Below, one piece after another: positions 6,801 through 13,112 of a stretch of 14,761 nt of DNA. Made by a program: the position numbers and the translations under genes. Under the pieces are notes generated by a model. That model was not told the origin of the DNA, searched no databases, and saw only the letters and a list, made by a program, of their open reading frames with translations. This stretch comes from Spirochaetaceae bacterium. GTDB taxonomy: Bacteria; Spirochaetota; Spirochaetia; CADAEX01. Location: assembly GCA_009778835.1 (NCBI GenBank), contig WRFK01000014.1, positions 1-14,761 of the forward strand, in the 5' to 3' direction. The number at the start of each line of letters is the position of its first letter. Positions within the stretch are counted from its first letter, which is position 1.

Positions 6801-8683
6801 CCAAAAAAGTTAACCGCCGCTGGGTTACAGTCAATCACATTGTATTTTGAATCAAACAGGATATTGATCTGCGGATTTGAACCAAACATGGCAGAGGTAG
6901 TAAACTGTGCCACTTCAAGAGCGCGGACAGCTCTCTCTGCTTTTCCAAGAGCAGTTTTTACTTTCTTGGTGGAAGTATTAAGCTCCTGCATCATTCGTTT
7001 ATGTTCTCTTAAATCCCTGCAATATCCGGCGATAAGGTTTTTACCTTTGAATTCCACAAGAACCAGGGTAAGCTCAACCGGCAGCGGCTCCCCATCCAGT
7101 GTCTGGCGCATCCATTCGACCCGGTGATACCCTTTTTTGTACGCTTTACCTATGTACTCTTTGAGTTTATCTATCGATGAATGCCCATCGGGTTGTAATT
7201 CCGGCGTTAGCTCGAAATACTTTTCAATATATTCCTGCTTGTTTTTTAAATTGAACAACCTGACAGCTGCCTGATTACAGTCTACTATTTTAAGGTTTTC
7301 GTCCCAAAAATGTGCGCAAAGAGGTGTCGCGTCCAACATGATACGCATACGCTCATCTGCTTCACGCATCTTTGCCATTTCTGCAAGCTCCTGATGAGCG
7401 AGTATATTGCTTGCATGTTCTATCTTGGCGTCGTCCATTGATTTAACAATGCAGTTGATTGGAATATTCACGCCAAGGGCAATTTTTCTCGCCATGTGAT
7501 GGCATGTTTCAGAACCGCAGGCGCTGCAGTCAATATTTTGTTTCCCATAATCTGTTTTACCCAACAGCTCAAAGGCGTTACTTATATCTGCGGCGGTTAT
7601 TATCGGGAATGTTGCCAGAATAGGCCGGTATTCTCTCAGGAAGTGAGACAGGTCGAATTTTTCATCGTATATTTTATATACCGATTCATAATGTTCCCGT
7701 TTAAAATCTTCCATCGCTTTTCTTCTGTTGTTGTTCATGGTTTTGTCTATTTCAAACAAGTTTCTCTCATGTAAAGAAGCAGGACCTATATTACAGCCTT
7801 CAACGCAGTTGAGTACATCATATATTTCAGGCAGAAACTCTTCCGGAGTTTCCTCGTATTTATTCAACTTCTCATATACATCAAAACCTTCTGCTTTGGC
7901 TATATGAATCTTTTTCCCCATAAAATATTCAATATTTTCTTTAAGTCCTCCGGGCATGGGGAATAAAGAACCCAACCCGCTTTCATCATGATCGAATTCT
8001 GTTTCTTCTATAGGTAACGAAACATGGTTCTTCTTCATATATTCAAGCAATCTTGCAAAAGTAATGTTGTAATTCGCCAGTTTTGTATCTCCAAACTCAT
8101 TTGCTTTGGCAAGACACGGGGAAAGCGCCGCAATACGATCGTCTATACCCTGATATTTTTTTATGTAAATAGAAGTGCAAGCCATCGGGCTATGTACCGG
8201 GGATAACCTCTTTAATAAATTGTGACTGTACATTTCGCAATATGTGACAACTACCGGACAAGGCTGGGTTATTATGTGTGCGGCGTTGTTTTTTTCAAGA
8301 TACTTTATATGCCCCCAAATGCAGATGTCGGCCCCCAACGATACATCGTATATCTTGTTTACTCCCCTTTGTTTTAAATATGTAAAGAGCCTTTTATAGT
8401 TTGGTATATTTGTACGAATAGAAGGAGCGGCAATAAGCGATATTGGAACGCTGTCTTTTAAATCATTAAAGAATTGATCGAGATCATCCAAAAAATACCT
8501 CGCGTCGTGTTTACACGCCAGGACACAGCGCCCGCAAACTATACACTTATCATAGTCTATTCTTACTTTGATATTTCCGTCTTCATCCTGATAAGTTATA
8601 TTGGCCATCTCCATTGGACATTCTCTGACGCATCTGTTACAGCCTGTGCATAAATTGTATTTTGTTTTAATGATTTCGATCAT
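3845..8683 (-). CDS. [FeFe]-hydrogenase-like H2/redox sensor fused to a hybrid histidine kinase (HydS-type)
   Basis: 1612 residues. Domain order: 2x[4Fe-4S] ferredoxin (Cys12/15/18/22 and Cys47/50/53/57); H-cluster domain ~75-310; FeS domain C386-x2-C389-x4-C394-x16-C411; four PAS domains (~440-560, 595-715, 735-860, 875-1000); HisKA with His1028 in SHEIRTP; ATPase with Asn1146, DTGQGM (1180) and TGLGM (1211); receiver with Asp1293/1294, Asp1338, Thr1366, Lys1388; Hpt with His1477 (HGMKG). All four H-cluster cysteines are there (142, 190, 293, 297), with Lys193 and Glu196 of the PCxxKxxE motif. The proton-relay Cys of TSCCP is Pro141, and motif L3 lacks its MAC and GGGQP parts, as expected of sensory rather than catalytic hydrogenases. 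No membrane segment seen. The start has a GAGGAAG Shine-Dalgarno at 8689-8695. It follows the HD-GYP gene by 84 bases, probably in one operon. Its base composition is visibly richer in G+C than pyrBI. Confidence 0.9.
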   Translation of the reverse strand: MIEIIKTKYNLCTGCNRCVRECPMEMANITYQDEDGNIKVRIDYDKCIVCGRCVLACKHDARYFLDDLDQFFNDLKDSVPISLIAAPSIRTNIPNYKRLFTYLKQRGVNKIYDVSLGADICIWGHIKYLEKNNAAHIITQPCPVVVTYCEMYSHNLLKRLSPVHSPMACTSIYIKKYQGIDDRIAALSPCLAKANEFGDTKLANYNITFARLLEYMKKNHVSLPIEETEFDHDESGLGSLFPMPGGLKENIEYFMGKKIHIAKAEGFDVYEKLNKYEETPEEFLPEIYDVLNCVEGCNIGPASLHERNLFEIDKTMNNNRRKAMEDFKREHYESVYKIYDEKFDLSHFLREYRPILATFPIITAADISNAFELLGKTDYGKQNIDCSACGSETCHHMARKIALGVNIPINCIVKSMDDAKIEHASNILAHQELAEMAKMREADERMRIMLDATPLCAHFWDENLKIVDCNQAAVRLFNLKNKQEYIEKYFELTPELQPDGHSSIDKLKEYIGKAYKKGYHRVEWMRQTLDGEPLPVELTLVLVEFKGKNLIAGYCRDLREHKRMMQELNTSTKKVKTALGKAERAVRALEVAQFTTSAMFGSNPQINILFDSKYNVIDCNPAAVNFFGFKTKDDMLAGAVERIIESIPAFQPDGSASVSLAESLNTATEKGYIKFDAEVIMGGVQRSLNLEFKKIPYEKSFAIVSYLYDMTDIREHEKELIRIREQNELQLAKLNQVLKATKIGLWDMKVMRDDPVNPDNSIMWSDEFRNLLGYTSENDFQNIVRSFNEHLHPEDKERVPSTFVKHLMDTTGKTPYDIEYRLRKKNGEYSYYRASGETIRDEDGNPVRVAGALMDITDAKNILLNNELQLIKLNLMVQATKIGLWDMKVEKDNPINPKNTFTWSDDFRHMLGYTDENDFPNIFSSWSSCIHPEDKERTLALFEKHLFDTTGKTPFDIEYRMFKKNGECAYFRDTGETIRDEDGNPIHIAGALLDVTDVKKLIQETQRQRMEAEAANKAKSAFLSTMSHEIRTPMNAILGITDIQLQNDSLDKKTREALEKIYTSGDLLLGIINDMLDLSKIEAGKMELNIGRYEITSLLSDTAQVNMMRIGSKPIEFELYAAEDTPSSLLGDELRVKQILNNLLSNAFKYTDAGMVKMSVSTEEIDKKGKEVMLVISISDTGQGMTEEQVSKLFDEYVRFNMKANRSTEGTGLGMSIAQNLVRMMNGEILIKSELGKGSVFTVRLPQCRVSSEVLGSEMVKNLHQFRANNKAQMKRVQISREPMPYGSVLIVDDVETNIYVCKGLLLPYKLKTDSAESGFEAIEKIKEGNVYDIVFMDHMMPKMDGIEATKIIRDMGYKNPIVALTANAVSGQADIFLRSGFDDFISKPIDVRHLNTVLNKLIRDKQSPEVIEAARTEASAKNDKSSKNAAQNAPAIDSRFAKIFIKDALKSITALDAISKKESYNKDIRTYIIHVHGMKGALANIGKKDIANIASKLEISARSDDTETLLSETPAFLDLLRAVVEELTQKVETESSDTADEDLSYLQEQLSALKAACENYDEKTAENIIAEIGKKTWSKATKELLSSISGNLLHSDFDEVVKVINKFMETL
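5684..6505 (-). repeat. Tandem duplication of a PAS module inside the sensor gene
   Basis: Residues 727-865 (6089-6505) and 866-~1000 (5684-6088) are two copies of one PAS/PAC unit at an exact period of 139 residues (417 bases). Both start NELQL-KLN, share TKIGLWDMKV, WSD-FR, LGYT-END, HPEDKER, DTTGKTP and SGET/TGET-IRDEDGNP. The DNA copies are clearly related but well diverged, so the duplication is not recent. Confidence 0.85.
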
Positions 8684-8702
8684 GTTAGCTTCCTCACTAT
8701 TT

Positions 8703-8784
8703 ATGAATTGAGAATGGAAAACAGAGAATTACAGATAGGTTATATTAAAATTCTCAACTCTCAATTTTCAATCTATTTTCACGG
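8703..8784. repeat. Imperfect inverted repeat between the HD-GYP and sensor genes
   Basis: The plus strand has GAATTGAGAATGGAAAAC with AGAGAATT on the left and AATTCTCAACTCTCAATTTT on the right, which pair imperfectly around an AT-rich centre. The right arm covers the stop codon of the HD-GYP gene (8768-8770). It resembles the AATTGAGAATTGA-type intergenic hairpins seen in many AT-rich genomes. It could attenuate read-through into the sensor gene; it has no T-tract typical of a terminator. Confidence 0.35.
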
Positions 8785-9787
8785 CTTCGAATTGGTCCCT
8801 TACTTCATAAAATACGTTTGCAAGTGCAGGGTCAAACTGTTTGTCGGTGTTTTCCATGATGATTTTAATTGCTTCCTCATGTGTAAATGGTTTCTTATAA
8901 GGACGTTTGGAAGCAAGCGCGTCGTAAACATCAACAATAGCCATGATCCGCCCCTGAAGCGGGATGTCCATCCCGCAAAGCCCGCGCGGGTAGCCTTTTC
9001 CATCCCAGCGTTCATGGTGATAACCGGCGAATAGTTTTGCATTGCGCAAAAACTCAACATCATCTGTTCGTGAAATAATTTGGTCAATGATACGTTCACC
9101 TTCCGCAGCGTGAGTTTTCATTATTTCATATTCTTCATCCGTCAATTTCCCGGGTTTGTTAAGGATAACATCTGAGATAGCAATTTTACCAACATCATGC
9201 AGACGGGCGGAAGAAGTCAATAAATCCAAATCTATTTCCTTGAGCTCTTCGGCATGTACTCCCCGCGCTATCATTGCCTCGATTAGTATCCGAATAAATG
9301 TTGTTGTCCGTTCCACATGCCCGCCTGTTATCTGATCGCGGTTTTCAACCATATCTGCAAGAACAAAAACAATACCATTTTGCAAACGCTGAAGCTTCAA
9401 TGTCCGCGCCCGGATCAAGTCGTCTATGTTTAAATGAGTTTTAATGCGGTTTAACAGAACCGGAGCTGAAAAAGGTTTTGTGATAAAATCCACTACGCCT
9501 AGCTGAAAACCAAGGACTTCTATAGAAATGTCGGTCATACCGGTAAGGAATATAACCGGGATATCTGCCTGCGCGCTATTGTCTTTCAAGCGCTTAAGAG
9601 CTTCAAATCCATCCATCTCCGGCATTTCAATGTCCAGTAATATCAAATCCGGTTTGACCTTATCTATAAGCGCGAACATTTTTCCAGCAGACGGCAGGGT
9701 CATCACCCGGTATTGGTCTTTTAAAGCTTCCTTTGCCAGAGACAAGTTTGTATCGTTATCGTCCACCACAAAAATTGTTTTTTGCAT
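8768..9787 (-). CDS. Response regulator with HD-GYP domain (RpfG-like c-di-GMP phosphodiesterase)
   Basis: 339 residues from the ATG at 9787. That start is chosen over the ATG at 9805 because GGAGAGAGG (9795-9803) stands 7 bases before it and the receiver begins straight away. The receiver (1-~120) has Asp9/Asp10, phosphoacceptor Asp52, Thr82 and Lys104. The HD-GYP domain (~140-335) has His157 (GGHVERT), the His197-Asp198 pair (LHDVGK), His226, His257-His258, the GYP triplet 265-267 and Asp286/Asp289. These are the metal-binding and signature residues of active c-di-GMP phosphodiesterases, which yield pGpG and/or GMP. It is cytosolic with no membrane segment. It is the first gene ahead of the H2-sensor kinase, whose Hpt domain is the obvious candidate phosphodonor; the pairing is inferred from adjacency. 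Confidence 0.92.
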   Translation of the reverse strand: MQKTIFVVDDNDTNLSLAKEALKDQYRVMTLPSAGKMFALIDKVKPDLILLDIEMPEMDGFEALKRLKDNSAQADIPVIFLTGMTDISIEVLGFQLGVVDFITKPFSAPVLLNRIKTHLNIDDLIRARTLKLQRLQNGIVFVLADMVENRDQITGGHVERTTTFIRILIEAMIARGVHAEELKEIDLDLLTSSARLHDVGKIAISDVILNKPGKLTDEEYEIMKTHAAEGERIIDQIISRTDDVEFLRNAKLFAGYHHERWDGKGYPRGLCGMDIPLQGRIMAIVDVYDALASKRPYKKPFTHEEAIKIIMENTDKQFDPALANVFYEVRDQFEAVKID

Positions 9788-10109
9788 CTTTTTACCTCTC
9801 TCCATAAGGTTGGCTTATTACATAGACTCTTAATACCTTGCCACTGACAAAACCTTGTGGATTCTTATCCCAATATATAAGTATTTTATCTTGACACCCT
9901 TTATTTTACAAATAAAAAACCTTTTTATTTGCTAAAAATTAGCTTCAAGAATAACATTTTCAGCTTGGAACAAGAGTAAATTTCATAAAGACCTTAAGGA
10001 TACCTTTATTATCCCATATAAACAAGATAAAACTATGGGATTATCCTGAATAAACATTACTGTTGCAAACACGAGAGTAAATCTTTGGGGTAAATAGAGG
10101 CAAATTCGC
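9788..10109. other. Intergenic region between the nucleoside phosphorylase and HD-GYP genes
   Basis: No gene found in 322 bases. It holds, from the HD-GYP side: a leader hairpin (AAGGTATTA at 9831-9839 pairing with TAAT at 9817-9820 and ACCTT at 9806-9810), the motif TGGATTCTTATCCCA (9858-9872), a 10-bp AT-rich perfect inverted repeat CAAATAAAAA/TTTTTATTTG (9909-9931), and an 8-bp inverted repeat ATCCCATA/TATGGGAT (10011-10018 and 10034-10041) with GGATACC just outside. No convincing promoter for the HD-GYP gene nor intrinsic terminator for the phosphorylase gene was recognised. Confidence 0.5.
9858..9872 (-). promoter_or_regulatory. Candidate operator in the HD-GYP gene leader
   Basis: TGGATTCTTATCCCA on the plus strand, 14/15 identical to the site at 861-875 and at almost the same distance from its start codon (71 against 72 bases). 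A looser copy with an insertion is at 9998-10016. Confidence 0.4.
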
Positions 10110-11417
10110 CTACTCTTCTATGACCGTATAAATAAGAGGAAGCTCATCCGGCTCTTTATCTCCTATTTTATAGGCAGATTTAAAAACAGAAATAGCATCT
10201 TCCAGATTTTTTGTCTCATTTACATAAAATAAAGCAAGTTCATCCCCTGCGTTTACATAATCTCCATGCCTTTTGGCAAGCCATATACCCACAGCAGGGT
10301 CAATTGTATCATCTTTTTTCTCTCTTCCTGCTCCGAGCATCATTGCCGCAATCCCCACATTTTTTGTTTCAATCCCGGCTATATACCCTTTTTTATCTGA
10401 CTTGACACCTATTTTTTTTGCAGCCTGCGGAAGAAGCGAAATATCAGAAACAACATCGGGATTTCCATTTTGCATCTCTATCATTTTAGCAAGTTTAAAA
10501 AGAGCTTTTCCGGAGACAAGAGCATCTTCCAGTTTTTCAAATGCCTCGCTTTCTGTAGCGCAAATATCGGATATCATAAGCATTCTTGCAGCAAGCGTAA
10601 AAGCTACTTTCTTTAAGTGCGATTCGTGCTTACCCTGGAGAACTTCTATTGCTTCTCTTACTTCAAGCGCATTGCCTACGCTAAAGCCAAGCGGCTGATT
10701 CATATCGGTAACAATACCTACAGTTTTTCTGCCTGCAAGCTTCCCTATTTCCACCATAACTTCCGCAAGTTTTACGGAATCGCCTATTTTTTTCATAAAA
10801 GCGCCGTTACCCGTCTTTATATCAAGAACAATAGCATTGCTGCCCGAAGCGATTTTTTTGCTCATTACACTTGATGCAATAAGGGAGATATTATCCACTG
10901 TTCCCGTAACATCGCGGAGTGCATAGAGTTTTTTATCTGCAGGGACAAGTTCTTTGTCCTGACCTATAAGAGAAAGTCCTGTTTCCGATACTATTTCTAT
11001 AAACTTCTTCATTCCGATATTTACAGAAAAGCCGGGAATGGATTCAAGTTTATCCAGAGTGCCGCCTGTATGCCCCAACCCTCTGCCGGACATTTTCGCA
11101 ACTTTTCCGCCGCATGCTGCTACCAGAGGAGCTACTATAAGAGTTGTTCCGTCGCTTACCCCGCCTGTGGAATGTTTATCTACTTTTAAACCTGGTATTT
11201 CCGAAAGATCTATAACATCTCCTGAATGCGCCATTGCCAGCGTAAGGTCTGTTGTCTCATGGTAATCCATCCCTTTAAACCAAATTGCCATTAATAATGC
11301 AGCAGCCTGATAATCGGGAATTGCTCCATCAACATATCCTTTGATAAAAAAATTGATTTCTTCGGAAGAAAGATGTTCTCCCTGTTTTTTTCTTTCTATA
11401 AGGTCTGTTATTAACAT
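10110..11417 (-). CDS. pdp: Pyrimidine-nucleoside phosphorylase
   Basis: 435 residues, the normal length. It cleaves uridine, thymidine or deoxyuridine with phosphate to the base and (deoxy)ribose-1-phosphate, a cytosolic salvage step. It aligns along its whole length with Bacillus Pdp as I recall it. The family signature SGRGLGHTGGTLDKLE lies at 110-125, the phosphate loop KHSTGGV at 81-87, and the base-contacting residues Arg168, Ser183 and Lys187 are at the Bacillus positions. Lys108 before MSGRG is what I recall from pyrimidine-specific rather than thymidine-only enzymes, hence pdp rather than deoA. The loop reads GGVSDG where GGVGDT is usual, a change beside the phosphate site. The ATG at 11417 has no Shine-Dalgarno and lies 6 nt after a -10 box, so it is probably leaderless. 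The small four-Cys gene ends 44 bases upstream. Confidence 0.93.
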   Translation of the reverse strand: MLITDLIERKKQGEHLSSEEINFFIKGYVDGAIPDYQAAALLMAIWFKGMDYHETTDLTLAMAHSGDVIDLSEIPGLKVDKHSTGGVSDGTTLIVAPLVAACGGKVAKMSGRGLGHTGGTLDKLESIPGFSVNIGMKKFIEIVSETGLSLIGQDKELVPADKKLYALRDVTGTVDNISLIASSVMSKKIASGSNAIVLDIKTGNGAFMKKIGDSVKLAEVMVEIGKLAGRKTVGIVTDMNQPLGFSVGNALEVREAIEVLQGKHESHLKKVAFTLAARMLMISDICATESEAFEKLEDALVSGKALFKLAKMIEMQNGNPDVVSDISLLPQAAKKIGVKSDKKGYIAGIETKNVGIAAMMLGAGREKKDDTIDPAVGIWLAKRHGDYVNAGDELALFYVNETKNLEDAISVFKSAYKIGDKEPDELPLIYTVIEE

Positions 11418-11423
11418 ACGATT

Positions 11424-11452
11424 ATTCTAAAACCATTATCAATCATTTTCAA
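11424..11452 (-). promoter_or_regulatory. Promoter of the nucleoside phosphorylase gene, leaderless geometry
   Basis: TTGAAA (11447-11452), 17 bases, TAGAAT (11424-11429), six bases, ATG at 11417. Confidence 0.65.
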
Positions 11453-11461
11453 GCCGGGTTT

Positions 11462-11647
11462 TTACTTTACTTTTCCTGAATCTTTAAAAGCAGGGCAATT
11501 ATGACCTGTATTTCGCAGGACTGCAAAAGATGGAATCTCCCTGCTTTTTATATTAAAAACAGAACATGAGCGGGGGAAATTTTCGTCCCAGGTTACTTTG
11601 AAATAAATGCATTTAAAACAATCAGGAGGAATATTCTGTTTTTTCAC
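11462..11647 (-). CDS. Small conserved four-cysteine protein of unknown function
   Basis: 61 residues from a GTG at 11647. A longer frame to an ATG at 11683 exists, but that part is not conserved-looking and would overlap the -35. The pattern C10-x2-C13, YFKVTWDENFP, C28, FNIKSREIPS and C51 is familiar from short proteins found across many bacteria (C-x2-C, VTWD-x2-FP, C, F-x-SK/SR-x2-PS, C), sometimes mislabelled uracil-DNA glycosylase. I know no function for it. The four Cys suggest a zinc-ribbon-like metal site (inference). The GTG has no Shine-Dalgarno and follows a promoter by 7 bases, so it too may be leaderless. It is divergent from hflX. Confidence 0.65.
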   Translation of the reverse strand: MKKQNIPPDCFKCIYFKVTWDENFPRSCSVFNIKSREIPSFAVLRNTGHNCPAFKDSGKVK

Positions 11648-11654
11648 TAAAGCA

Positions 11655-11689
11655 ATAATAGAAAGAAATATACAACAGGGCAAGCCCTG
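11655..11689 (-). promoter_or_regulatory. Promoter of the four-Cys gene with a dyad over its -35
   Basis: TTGCCC (11678-11683), 17 bases, TATTAT (11655-11660), seven bases, GTG. A perfect dyad CAGGGC-AA-GCCCTG (11676-11689) covers the whole -35 box and could be a repressor site. Confidence 0.5.
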
Positions 11690-11733
11690 CTAAAAAAGAA
11701 TCTTTGTTGCTAAAAAGCAAGCCCCTCACCCTT

Positions 11734-11762
11734 TTGCTATTATTTATAAAATATGTTAAAAT
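11734..11762 (+). promoter_or_regulatory. Promoter of hflX, leaderless geometry
   Basis: TTGCTA (11734-11739), 17 bases, TAAAAT (11757-11762), six bases, ATG at 11769. It is back to back with the promoter of the four-Cys gene. Confidence 0.6.
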
Positions 11763-11768
11763 TATATC

Positions 11769-12914
11769 ATGTACAAAAAAGAAGAAAATACAGCCAACAT
11801 AGAAAAAGCATGGATCGTAGGAATCAATTTTAGCAGCAATAGAATTCCCGGTGCAGGCGGAAATGCAGGAAAAGAAACTATAAATAGCCATTGCGATGAA
11901 CTCTCCTCTCTGCTTCAAACACTTGGAGTAGAAACCATAGGGAGAACCGTTGTTTCCGTAAAAAAACCTTCTCCTTCTTTTCTTACAGGAAAAGGGCAAA
12001 CAGAAGAGATAATCTCAAAAGCAGTTGATTCAGATGCATCTCTTATTGTATTTGATGATGATCTCTCACCTTCGCAGCAAAAAAACTGGGAAGAATTATC
12101 AAATAAAAGGGTAATAGACAGAAGGGAAGTTATAATAAATATTTTTGCGGAACGGGCAAAAACAAAAGAAGCTTTGCTGCAGGTAGAGCTTGCCTATAAT
12201 AAATATATGCTGCCAAGGCTTGTGGGAGCATGGAAACACCTTTCCCGGCAAAGGGGAGGACATTACGGCGCAAAAGGATCCGGAGAAACACAGATCGAAA
12301 CAGACCGAAGACTCCTGCGAAAAAAAATAACAACACTAAAAAAAGAACTTGATGAAATCATAAAACAAAGGCAAACAAGAAGAAAGCTAAGAGAAAGCAG
12401 CGAAGTTTTTTCCTGCGCAATTGCAGGTTACACAAATGCGGGAAAATCAACTCTTTTAAATACTCTTACAGGAGCAAATGTAAGCGCAAAGAACAGGTTG
12501 TTTGATACTCTTGATCCTGTAACAAGAAAATTACATCTCCCGAGTGGAAAAGAAATTGTAATAACAGATACAGTAGGATTTATAAGAAAACTTCCACATG
12601 CGTTGATCGAGGCATTTAAATCAACTCTTGAGGAAACACTTTTTGCTGATCTTGTTATACTTCTGCTGGATGGCTCAAGCAAAGAGGTAAAAAGCCATTA
12701 CCAAACATCAATGGAAGTTTTAAATGAAATAGGTGTTGATAAAGAAAATATAATGGTAGTATTTAACAAGAGCGATATTGCAGCTCAGGACGCAGCTCCT
12801 TTGTTCATAAAAGAGTATGGCGATTCATTTTTCATATCTGCATTAGCAAAAGAAAATATCGATATATTTATTTCAGAGATTGAAAAAAGAGCAGCAGCTC
12901 CCATAAAACCCTAA
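11769..12914 (+). CDS. hflX: GTPase HflX (ribosome-associated)
   Basis: 381 residues. HflX binds the 50S subunit and splits or rescues ribosomes, for example under stress, using GTP. The N-terminal HflX domain (to ~200) has the family sequences GKGQTEEI, VIDRREVIINIFAERA and GSGETQIETDRR. The G domain (~213-375) has G1 AGYTNAGKS (219-227), G2 around LFDTLDP, G3 DTVGF (267-271), G4 NKSD (333-336) and G5 SAL (357-359). A coiled helix pair rich in Lys and Arg (183-208) joins the two. The ATG at 11769 has no Shine-Dalgarno, and a -10 box ends 6 bases before it. The last codon and stop (CCC TAA) coincide with the left end of a palindromic repeat also found at 14065, so the gene's 3' end may have been reset by repeat insertion. 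Confidence 0.95.
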   Translation: MYKKEENTANIEKAWIVGINFSSNRIPGAGGNAGKETINSHCDELSSLLQTLGVETIGRTVVSVKKPSPSFLTGKGQTEEIISKAVDSDASLIVFDDDLSPSQQKNWEELSNKRVIDRREVIINIFAERAKTKEALLQVELAYNKYMLPRLVGAWKHLSRQRGGHYGAKGSGETQIETDRRLLRKKITTLKKELDEIIKQRQTRRKLRESSEVFSCAIAGYTNAGKSTLLNTLTGANVSAKNRLFDTLDPVTRKLHLPSGKEIVITDTVGFIRKLPHALIEAFKSTLEETLFADLVILLLDGSSKEVKSHYQTSMEVLNEIGVDKENIMVVFNKSDIAAQDAAPLFIKEYGDSFFISALAKENIDIFISEIEKRAAAPIKP

Positions 12915-12981
12915 CAGCGGCTCCCCACGCTCTTCGCCATCCATGGCTAGCGTGGGACGCAGCATCCATGCTGCAGTCCAT
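12909..12981 (+). repeat. GC-rich palindromic repeat, copy A
   Basis: 73 bases, 71 identical to copy D. Outer stem CCCACGCT/AGCGTGGG (12924-12931, 12949-12956) encloses inner stem GCCAT-CC-ATGGC (12936-12947). A second hairpin GCAGCAT-CC-ATGCTGC follows (12959-12974). It begins at the last codon of hflX and may also stop transcription, though it has no T-tract. It is strikingly GC-rich against the AT-rich surroundings. Confidence 0.88.
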
Positions 12982-13021
12982 CCAACAATACGGGCTTTGC
13001 CTGCATCCACACTGCTTAATT

Positions 13022-13090
13022 CCCAGCGCTGTCCGCCAACCTTGGCTAGCGCTGGGCGCGACGTCCATGTCGCAGCCTCGCTTTGCTGCG
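13022..13090 (+). repeat. GC-rich palindromic repeat, copy B (diverged)
   Basis: Same architecture, different bases: outer stem CCCAGCGCT/AGCGCTGGG (13022-13030, 13048-13056), inner stem GCCAA-CC-TTGGC (13035-13046), second hairpin GCGACGT-CC-ATGTCGC (13058-13073, one G-T pair), then CGCAGC/GCTGCG (13071-13090). The sequence changes while pairing is kept. Confidence 0.8.
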
Positions 13091-13112
13091 GACTGTGCCG
13101 CGGATGGCAAAG

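Noticed and set aside
3845..8683. The large protein as a catalytic [FeFe] hydrogenase
   Set aside because: The proton-relay Cys is missing, the L3 motif is reduced and the fusion to PAS, kinase, receiver and Hpt domains points to sensing.
8703..8784. The AATTGAGA-type inverted repeat as an insertion sequence remnant
   Set aside because: There is no transposase fragment and no target duplication; the arms match only imperfectly. It is kept as a plain inverted repeat.
9788..9880. A c-di-GMP riboswitch in the HD-GYP leader
   Set aside because: A hairpin precedes the Shine-Dalgarno, but I could not find the conserved GEMM core or its tetraloop-receptor arrangement.
9909..9931. The AT-rich perfect hairpin as terminator of the nucleoside phosphorylase gene
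   Set aside because: The stem has no G-C core apart from the outermost pair, the loop is only three bases, it lies ~180 bases after the stop, and no separate T-tract follows.
11622..11999. 125-codon minus-strand frame opposite the hflX start
   Set aside because: It crosses two promoters and the conserved start of hflX, and its translation has no family resemblance.
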